Source: DATBDE01 sp036270095 (GTDB lineage: Bacteria; Actinomycetota; Thermoleophilia; Solirubrobacterales; Solirubrobacteraceae). From it: a DNA stretch of 8,655 bases. A program made the translations under genes and the position numbers. The stretch spans positions 1 to 8,655 of the forward strand of contig DATBDE010000008.1 in assembly GCA_036270095.1 (NCBI GenBank). Reading direction: 5' to 3'. This document shows, one piece after another, positions 1 through 5,085 of the stretch. The first letter of the stretch is position 1, and every line of letters begins with the position of its first letter. Under the pieces are notes generated by a model. That model was not told where the DNA came from. It did not search any database and saw only the letters and a list, made by a program, of their open reading frames with translations.

Positions 1-991
1 GGTCGTCCTCGGCGAGCAGCGGCCGCTCGTCGCGAGCGCGAGGACCTCGGTCCGCCCGGACGTCGCCCTGGATCCGCTCCAGCAGGGAGGCCTCCCCGGC
101 CGCGATCGGATGGTGGTGGTCGACGTGCTCACGGGCGCCGAGCACGACCTGAAGCTCGCGCGCGTCCCGCCCCCACGAGGCCAGCAGCCGATTCTGCGGG
201 AGGTCGGCGGTGCGGTCGTCGGCCCGTCGCGCGACCGCCCCGGTCGCCTCGAGCACGGGCGCCGCAGCGTCCCACAGCGCCGCCGACGGATGCAGGAGGA
301 AGAGGTGGACGTCGCGGGCGGCGGCGAGGCCGCCCAGAGCAGCGAGGTGCGACGCCGGCAGGCGCGTGAGGCCGAACAGCGAGAGCCGTCGAGGAGCGTC
401 GACCAGGTCCGGCGCGTCGCGGAGGCGCGCGACGGCCGTCTCCAGACGCTCGGCGGGGCTGGGCTGCCCGACCTTCGCCCGCAGCCGCCGCCACAGCTCG
501 GCCTGCCAGTGCTCGTCCTCCCCCGCGGCCCACCCGCGCACCATCTCCGGCCGGTGCAGGCCGTAGGCGTCGTAGAGGGCCGCAAGATGACGCACGGTGC
601 CGAAGCGCCGGCCCCTGCCCCCGCCGAGATGGGCGGCGAGCGCGTCCAGCCACGGCTCCGCCAGTGCCTCGTCGACGACCTCGAGCAGCGGCCAGACCAG
701 CCGATCCGACAACCAGCGGTCGCGCTCGGGGTCGATGCCCGAGGCGGCGGCCACGGCCTCGCTGACGAGCCGGCCCGGCGAGGGAAAGTCGACGTTGGCG
801 CAGACCCCGTCGCGCCGCCCGTCCGTGGTGCCCAGCCCGGTGGACAACGTCTGCGCCAGCCACCGCTCCATGCCCCGCGTGGGGACGGCGATCAGCTCGG
901 GGGCGAAGGGATCGTCGAGCGGGGTCGCGAGCAGGTCGCGGAGGGCGGCGGCGAGGGCGTCGGCGCGTGCGGCACGGTGGACGTGGAGCAT
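1..991 (-). CDS. recC: Exodeoxyribonuclease V gamma subunit RecC, N-terminal part (cut by left edge)
   Basis: RecC is the non-catalytic subunit of the RecBCD helicase-nuclease, which processes double-strand DNA ends in the cytoplasm, recognises Chi and channels the unwound strands. The minus frame from ATG at 991 is open to the window edge (330 residues). Visible family landmarks are PTRGMERWLAQ (about residues 37-47), DFPSPGRLVSEAV (68-80), LSLFGLTRLPASHL (203-216), NRLLASWGRDAREL (267-280) and LLERIQGDVRA (303-313); these correspond in order to RecC N-terminal segments such as NPLLASWG and LLHNIQSDI of the E. coli protein. An AAGGTG Shine-Dalgarno lies 7 nt before the ATG. Full RecC is roughly 1,100 residues, so most of the gene is off-window; recB and recD would be expected beyond it. 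It starts 49 bp after the nitrile hydratase accessory gene on the same strand, so read-through from that operon is possible. No frame breaks are seen. Confidence 0.9.
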   Translation of the reverse strand, partial: MLHVHRAARADALAAALRDLLATPLDDPFAPELIAVPTRGMERWLAQTLSTGLGTTDGRRDGVCANVDFPSPGRLVSEAVAAASGIDPERDRWLSDRLVWPLLEVVDEALAEPWLDALAAHLGGGRGRRFGTVRHLAALYDAYGLHRPEMVRGWAAGEDEHWQAELWRRLRAKVGQPSPAERLETAVARLRDAPDLVDAPRRLSLFGLTRLPASHLAALGGLAAARDVHLFLLHPSAALWDAAAPVLEATGAVARRADDRTADLPQNRLLASWGRDARELQVVLGAREHVDHHHPIAAGEASLLERIQGDVRADRGPRARDERPLLAEDD

Positions 992-1040
992 CGGAGATCA
1001 CCTTATGCGTCGTCCGGGGCGTGGACGACCTGACGCCCGC

Positions 1041-1361
1041 TCAATCGTGGTCGTGTCCGGCCGGGCGCCCCGCGTACGCGCGCGCAAGCGCGTCGAGCTC
1101 GGCGGGGCCGACCGCGTCCGTGGTCTCCAGCACGTCCTCGAGCGCGGCCGCCCACGACGCCCAGTAGCTGCGGCGCTCGTCCTCGGCGATGCGGGCGATC
1201 AGGCGCTGGCGGAAGGCCTCCCAGTCGCAGCGCTGCGTGCGACACAGCGCGACGGTCAGGCCGAACGCGCGCCGCTCCCACGGCGCGGCGAAGACGATCT
1301 CGCCGTTGTCGCGCGGCGGGGACACGTTCGCCGCGAGGTCGTCGGCGATCGCGTCAGGCAT
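1041..1361 (-). CDS. Nitrile hydratase accessory (activator) protein
   Basis: This 106-residue protein is the third gene of the nitrile hydratase operon and is probably the cobalt-loading activator of the NhlE/NhhG (P14K-like) kind, which inserts metal into the alpha subunit in the cytoplasm. Its ATG overlaps the end of the alpha gene by 8 nt, implying translational coupling. The sequence resembles the N-terminal half of the beta subunit encoded two genes upstream: VFAAPWERRAFGL here against VFGARWEARTFGL there, and YWASWAAALEDVL against YYRRWLGGVENVL, followed by a shared PxELDA segment. This is the known homology between NHase activators and beta-subunit N-termini. The C-terminus is a short His/Asp tail (GHDHD), a plausible metal-binding end, though that role is inference. 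Length is typical of the family and the frame is intact. Confidence 0.88.
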   Translation of the reverse strand: MPDAIADDLAANVSPPRDNGEIVFAAPWERRAFGLTVALCRTQRCDWEAFRQRLIARIAEDERRSYWASWAAALEDVLETTDAVGPAELDALARAYAGRPAGHDHD

Positions 1362-1935
1362 CGGGCGCGAGGGCCCGGGCCACGCCGATCATCGCGTCCC
1401 GCGTGACCAGGCGCTCGAGCTCCTCCGGGCCGAGCCCCTCCGTGCCCGCCGGCCGCTCGGGCACGACCATGTAGCGCGCCTCGGCCGAGCTGTCCCACAC
1501 GCGCACGCGCACGTCGTCGGCCAGCTCCAGCCCCATCTCGGCCAGCACGGCGCGCGGCTGGGCGACCATGCGCGAGCGGTACTCGGTCGACTTGTACCAG
1601 CGCGGCGGCAGGCCGAGCACCGGCCACGGGTAGCACGAGCACAGCGTGCACACGACGACGTTGTGGGCCGCGGGCGTGTTCTCCACCGCGATCAGGAGGT
1701 GGCCCTCTGCGCCGCCGTAACCCATCTCGGCGATGGCGGCCGTGCCGTCGGCGAGCAGGCGGTCGTGGAACGCGGGCTCGGCCCACGCCCGGGCCACCAC
1801 CTTCGCGCCGTTCAGCGGGCCGACGTTCGTCTCGTAGTGCGCGATGACGTCGTCGACCAGCTCCGAGTCGACCAGCCCCTTCTCGACCAGCAGCGCTTCG
1901 AGCGCCTCGACGCGGACGGCGGGGTCGTCGGTCAC
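1354..1935 (-). CDS. nthA: Nitrile hydratase alpha subunit, cobalt type
   Basis: This is the metal-binding catalytic subunit of nitrile hydratase (R-CN + H2O to the amide), a cytoplasmic alpha-beta enzyme. The 193-residue product carries the metal-site motif VCTLCSC at residues 95-101 (Cys96, Cys99, Cys101). Thr in the CTLCSC form marks the cobalt (non-corrin Co3+) class, whereas iron enzymes have CSLCSC. In characterised enzymes the second and third cysteines are oxidised to sulfinate and sulfenate. Other family segments are YETNVGPLNGAKVVARAW (about 34-51) and PWPVLGLPPRWYKSTEYRSR (103-122). The beta, alpha, activator order is also typical of cobalt enzymes. The start ATG at 1935 overlaps the stop of the beta gene by 4 nt. 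Length is close to the usual 200 residues, no damage is seen, and the family assignment is secure; the natural nitrile substrate cannot be read from sequence. Confidence 0.95.
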   Translation of the reverse strand: MTDDPAVRVEALEALLVEKGLVDSELVDDVIAHYETNVGPLNGAKVVARAWAEPAFHDRLLADGTAAIAEMGYGGAEGHLLIAVENTPAAHNVVVCTLCSCYPWPVLGLPPRWYKSTEYRSRMVAQPRAVLAEMGLELADDVRVRVWDSSAEARYMVVPERPAGTEGLGPEELERLVTRDAMIGVARALAPDA

Positions 1936-2735
1936 GCCGGCACCAGGTAGCTCTCGTAGAGGTCGATGCGCACCTCGGTCTCCGGCTCGGCCTCGTCGCC
2001 GAACAGGTCGCGCCCGGCGAACGCCACCGTGTAGAGGTGCTGCGGCGGCTCGTGCCGGCCGACGGCCAGCGCGTCGGGGAACAGCGTCGCGCCCAGCCGC
2101 GCGGTCACGACCCCAGGCCTGCCGGTGACGTAGGTGGGCTGGCGCGTGTGCCCCGCCGCGCGCGGCGCGCGCACGACGATCCGGTCGCCGACGGCGAACC
2201 GCGGCTGGTGGCGCGTCACGCGCACGGTGCCGAACCGCTTCGGGAGCAGCTTCGCGGCCACGGCGGGCGGATAGCGCGAGCGCAGGCTCCTGCGCAGGAG
2301 CTCCCCGCGGACCGCGATGCCCCGCGGCACCGGCGCGGGCGAAGCGGCCCCGCCACCCCGTTGCACGCGCGCGTCGAGCTCGCCGGGCGCGAGGTGGCCC
2401 TGGTCGGCGAGGACGTTCTCGACCCCGCCGAGCCAGCGGCGGTAGTAGCCGGCCAGGTAGACATCGCGCGGGAGGCGGCGCATCGCGTCGCGCATGGCCT
2501 CGAAGTTCGGGCTCAGCCCGGTCGCGCCGGCGACGGTCATGAGGCCGAACGTCCGCGCCTCCCAGCGCGCTCCGAACACCGGCTCGTCGTCCTCGCGCGC
2601 GACCGGCCCGAAGAACTCCGCGCGGCCGCCCATGTCGTCCAGCTCGCCCAAGAGCGGTCGATCATGCCACAGGGGCTGCAGGCGCTCGCGGACTGGTTCG
2701 TGACGCAGCCACGGCAACCCCGCAACCGACGGCAT
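1932..2735 (-). CDS. nthB: Nitrile hydratase beta subunit
   Basis: This is the structural partner of the alpha subunit; it completes the active-site pocket and substrate channel. The 267-residue reading has the family N-terminal motif DDMGGRAEFFGPV (about residues 33-45), the helical segment EPVFGARWEARTFGL, and the C-terminal SH3-like barrel from about residue 170: RFAVGDRIVVR, AAGHTRQPTYVTGRPG, PPQHLYTVAF, ending in DLYESYLVPA. Start choice is uncertain. ATG 2735 has AAGGCGG about 7 nt upstream and gives a 28-residue extension not usual in the family. An in-frame TTG at 2651 aligns exactly with the usual initiator (LGELDDMGG against MNGIHDLGG) but lacks a clear Shine-Dalgarno. ATG 2735 leaves only 33 bp to the divergent channel gene, TTG 2651 leaves 117 bp. 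It is first in the beta-alpha-activator operon. Confidence 0.93.
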   Translation of the reverse strand: MPSVAGLPWLRHEPVRERLQPLWHDRPLLGELDDMGGRAEFFGPVAREDDEPVFGARWEARTFGLMTVAGATGLSPNFEAMRDAMRRLPRDVYLAGYYRRWLGGVENVLADQGHLAPGELDARVQRGGGAASPAPVPRGIAVRGELLRRSLRSRYPPAVAAKLLPKRFGTVRVTRHQPRFAVGDRIVVRAPRAAGHTRQPTYVTGRPGVVTARLGATLFPDALAVGRHEPPQHLYTVAFAGRDLFGDEAEPETEVRIDLYESYLVPA

Positions 2736-2768
2736 CCGGGCGCCGCCTTAGCGTCTGCCCCGTCCGTG

Positions 2769-3785
2769 ATGGGACCCTTCGCGCGCAGAGGACGGGTGGG
2801 TCGGTGGCTCGCCCCAGCCGTGCTCGTGGCCTCGTTGGCCGCGGCGCTCGTGCACGCCCAGCCGGCGGTGGCCCGGCCGTCAACCCTCGAGGTCAGCGTG
2901 TACATCGCCGAGGCCCAGCACTTCAGCATCGCCGACGAGAGCATCGACGCCGACGTCTGGGTCTCCGGCTACTGGCGCGACCCGCGCATCCTTCCCATCA
3001 GCAACCTCGTGGCCGTCAACGAGGTCGCCAACCAGTTGCGCGAGGTGCTCCCCGCGCGGCCCCAGCGCCTGCCCGACGGCCGGTTTCACCAGGCGCTGCA
3101 CATCCGCGGGACGTTCGACCAGTCGAACTCGCTCGGCGACTACCCGTTCGACCTCCAGACCTGCGCATGTCGTTCGAGGAGCGCTCGTTCGACGCCAGCC
3201 GCATCGTCATGGTGCCTGGCAACCCGCCGATCACCGCCGACGCGGCCATCCACCTCGCCGGCTTCCACATCGGCGAGCCGGTGCTGACCCTGAGCCGGCA
3301 CGTGTACCCGCCCAACCTCCGCGGCCCGACCGGCCGCGCCGCGTTCGCGCAGATGACCGCCGCTCTGCCCGTCACCGGCCCGTTGGCCGGCGCGCTGCTG
3401 ACGACGTTCGTCCCCATCGTCATCGTCCTCGTCAGCGCGGCCCTGATGTTCGCCGTGCGAGCCGACTACGTGGAGGCCCGGATCGGCATCGGCGTCACCT
3501 CGCTCCTCACGCTGGTCGCCCTGCAGCTGGCGGAGGCCGACAAGCTGCCGGTGCTGGGGTACGCGACGGTGCTCGAGCTGATCGTGATCGCGTCCTATGT
3601 GTTCATCGTGTCCGCGCTCGCACTGGTCGCGCGCACGTCGTGGCTCGTGCGCCAGGACGACGGGATCACCCGCGCCATCCGTTTCGACCGGCGCGCAGTC
3701 GCGGTGCTCGCGGGGTGCTACGTGGCGGCGGTCGCGGTCATCCTGCTCGCCCGCGGACACCCCGCGCGATCGGGCGCAGCGCTAG
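2769..3785 (+). pseudogene. Bacterial pentameric ligand-gated ion channel (Cys-loop/GLIC superfamily) homologue, frameshifted
   Basis: This resembles prokaryotic Cys-loop superfamily channels, pentameric inner-membrane proteins with an external ligand-binding domain. ATG 2769 opens a signal peptide (Arg-rich start, WLAPAVLVASLAAALVHA), then a beta-sandwich with IDADVWVSGYWRD and the pro-loop landmark GDYPFDLQT. At 3160-3161 one base is missing: restoring a C gives the expected DLQT-LRMSFEE, and the rest is read in the next frame (LRMSFEERSFDASRIVMVPG). Four membrane segments follow: M1 about 3395-3457 (TTFVPIVIVLVSAALMF), M2 about 3482-3529 (RIGIGVTSLLTLVALQLA), M3 about 3563-3631, M4 about 3692-3751. 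M2 and the following LPVLGYATVLEL are strongly channel-like. Similarity ends near 3760; the M1-M4 frame has no stop until 4123, reading through the antisense H1-like gene, so the normal C-terminus may also be lost. The end given (3785) is the nearest stop, in the original frame, and is only nominal. Corrected length is about 330 residues, normal for the family. Confidence 0.8.
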
Positions 3786-3789
3786 CGCT
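3778..3789. repeat. Perfect 12-bp palindrome AGCGCTAGCGCT
   Basis: The site is a perfect palindrome covering the stop codon of the minus-strand H1-like gene, at the convergent end of the plus-strand channel gene. It could form a small cruciform or RNA hairpin, but there is no T-run on either strand, so intrinsic terminator function is not supported. It may be chance in GC-rich sequence. Confidence 0.4.
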
Positions 3790-4009
3790 TGCGCGCGGCG
3801 CCGCCGGTGTTGGCGGCCGAGCGACCCGCGTCCTTGGCGGCGCCGCCGGCCTCGCGCGCGGCCTTCCCGGCCGTGGTCGCGGCGGACTTCAGGCCCGAGG
3901 TCGCCTTCTTGGCCGCGGACTCCGAGCCGGCCTTGGCGCGGTTGCGCTGACGTGTGGCGGCCGCCTTCTTCGCGGCGGCGGAGCGGTCTGCCTTGGTGCG
4001 TGTAGCCAC
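3782..4009 (-). CDS. Histone H1-like Ala/Lys/Arg-rich small basic protein
   Basis: This 75-residue, strongly basic, Ala-rich protein has no Trp, Tyr, Phe or Cys. It begins MATRTKADRSAAAKKAAATR and contains repeated AAKKA/AAKKAT and AAREAGGAAKDAG modules, ending GGAARKR. The composition is like the tails of eukaryotic H1 and bacterial H1-like nucleoid proteins (HC1 type), so a DNA- or RNA-associated role is plausible, but no defined domain is recognised. The start is GTG at 4009, supported by AGGAG 6 nt upstream. The whole gene lies antisense to the open frame extending from the frameshifted channel gene. The clear ribosome binding site, the sensible composition on this strand and the lack of channel similarity opposite make this the real gene. 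It lies 76 bp after the DUF1440-like gene on the same strand. Confidence 0.75.
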   Translation of the reverse strand: MATRTKADRSAAAKKAAATRQRNRAKAGSESAAKKATSGLKSAATTAGKAAREAGGAAKDAGRSAANTGGAARKR

Positions 4010-4015
4010 GTGGGA

Positions 4016-4020
4016 CTCCT
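4016..4020 (-). promoter_or_regulatory. Shine-Dalgarno AGGAG for the H1-like gene
   Basis: On the minus strand AGAGAGGAG precedes GTG 4009 with a 6-nt spacer. It fixes the non-ATG start of the H1-like gene and supports this strand as the coding one. Confidence 0.6.
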
Positions 4021-4085
4021 CTCTTCGTGTTCAACCGTCTTCTGGACCTGTTCCCGGCTGGGCGACGGTCAACCGGGCAATCTCG

Positions 4086-4562
4086 TCATGACCGCGGACG
4101 GCGGCGCAGCTCCGAGAGAATGAGGCCGTAGAGCAGGTGGTCGACGGCCAGCGCGGCGCGCTCGACCAGGCGGATCTGCTTGGCCTGGCGCAGGCCCAGC
4201 AGCGGCGCGAGGCCGAACTCGAAGCCCAGCCACACCAGCACGCCGTAGACCGGGCCGGCCCAGGGCTGGCGGCGCAGCCGGTCGGGCAGCAGCCCGAACG
4301 CCGCGCCGCCACCGGCGCCGTAGCTCCAGTGCGCGAGCTCGACGGCGGCCGCGCGCCGGCCTCGTGGGACGCGGCGGATGAGCCCCCGCGCCCGCTGGCG
4401 GATGATCGCGCGGGGCGGGGTCTCGTCGACCAGGCCAGCGTCGACCGTGAACGTGCGCATGCCGCTCATCGCCATGGCGGCGGCGGCGCCCCGCAGGGCG
4501 GCGTGGCCGACTTCGGCGGGGCGCGAGAGGCCCTCCTCGGGGGTGGTGGTCGCGGGGTCCAT
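4086..4562 (-). CDS. Small multi-pass membrane protein, possibly DUF1440/YagU-like
   Basis: The 158-residue protein has several hydrophobic stretches: ALRGAAAAMAMSG (about 22-34), ELAHWSYGAGGGAAFGLL (75-92), GPVYGVLVWLGFEFGLAPLLGL (103-124) and ALAVDHLLYGLILSEL (137-152). The pattern of a buried His-Trp/Tyr-Gly segment, a Gly-rich helix and the ending DHLLYGLIL resembles inner-membrane proteins of the DUF1440/YagU and DUF6789 kind, whose function is unknown (YagU has been linked to acid resistance in E. coli). The central loop with RQRARGLIRRVPRGRR is very basic and presumably cytoplasmic. The start is ATG 4562; there is no strong Shine-Dalgarno. It is 48 bp downstream of the iorA-like gene on the same strand and may be the tail of that transcription unit. 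The frame is intact. Family assignment is tentative. Confidence 0.65.
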   Translation of the reverse strand: MDPATTTPEEGLSRPAEVGHAALRGAAAAMAMSGMRTFTVDAGLVDETPPRAIIRQRARGLIRRVPRGRRAAAVELAHWSYGAGGGAAFGLLPDRLRRQPWAGPVYGVLVWLGFEFGLAPLLGLRQAKQIRLVERAALAVDHLLYGLILSELRRRPRS

Positions 4563-4610
4563 ACGGTCGCGCTACCCCGGCACGCGCTGGTTCTCGCGGG
4601 CTACGCGGCG

Positions 4611-5085
4611 CTACATCTGGGCCGCGGCGGCCTCGATGGCCTTGCGGATGCGCGGGTAGGTACCGCAGCGGCAGACGTTGCGCAGCCCGTCGAGGTCGGC
4701 GTCGGAGACCGAACGACCCGCGGCCTTGGCCTCCTTGACCAGCGCCACGGCGGCCATGATCTGCCCCGGCTGGCAGTAGCCGCACTGCGCGACGTCGACG
4801 TCGAGCCAGGCCTCCTGCATCGGGTGCAGGTCCTTGCCCACGGTGGCCGGCAGGCCCTCGATGGTGTGACTCGTCCGTGTTCTGGATGTCCGAGACCGGC
4901 ACCGCGCAGGGGTTGAACGCCTTGCCGTTGATGTGGCACGTGCACGCCTTGCACACCTCGAGCCCGCAGCCGTACTTGGGGCCGGTGACGCCGAGCAGGT
5001 CGCGCAGCCCCCAGAGCAGGCGGACGTCGTCGGGGCAGTCCACGCTGACCGGCTTGCCGTTGAGGACAAAGCTGTGGGTCGACAT
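4611..5085 (-). pseudogene. iorA: [2Fe-2S] small subunit of an isoquinoline 1-oxidoreductase-type molybdenum hydroxylase, frameshifted
   Basis: This subunit carries the two [2Fe-2S] clusters that pass electrons from the molybdopterin subunit to an external acceptor. From ATG 5085, residues 1-72 have the plant-ferredoxin-like domain with Cys40, Cys45, Cys48 and Cys60 (C-x4-C-x2-C-x11-C, written CGLEVCKACTC...C). The frame is then broken near 4869: one extra base (T on the coding strand after GAC GAG) must be ignored to reach HTIEGLPATVG. The helical second domain follows with CGYCQPGQIM (Cys101, Cys104) and CRCGTYPRIRKAI (Cys138, Cys140), ending at the stop at 4611. The corrected length is 157 residues, normal for the family. 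Its ATG overlaps the TGA of the large-subunit gene by 1 nt (TGATG), so translation would be coupled. All eight cluster cysteines are present; only the indel is abnormal, so it could be a recent mutation or a sequence error. Confidence 0.88.

Noticed and set aside
129..1001. Minus-strand frame from ATG 1001 opposite no other gene
   Set aside because: It overlaps recC in another frame on the same strand and is Arg/Pro-rich without motifs; the ATG 991 frame carries the RecC signature.
110..1033. Long plus-strand open frames opposite recC
   Set aside because: They read as Arg/Gly/Pro-rich antiframe; the minus strand gives clear RecC motifs with a good ribosome site.
2760..2768. GTG at 2766 as an alternative start of the channel gene
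   Set aside because: It is directly adjacent to ATG 2769 and adds one residue; neither has a clear Shine-Dalgarno, so ATG was kept.
3160..3170. Programmed frameshifting in the channel gene
   Set aside because: No slippery heptamer or downstream structure typical of programmed shifting is apparent; a plain one-base loss (CC for CCC) explains the break, and similar breaks occur in neighbouring genes.
4031..4075. TCAACCG direct repeat (4031-4037, 4069-4075) and ACCGTC/GACGGT inverted repeat between the H1-like and DUF1440-like genes
   Set aside because: Short, imperfectly arranged and without a T-run; not enough to call an operator or terminator.
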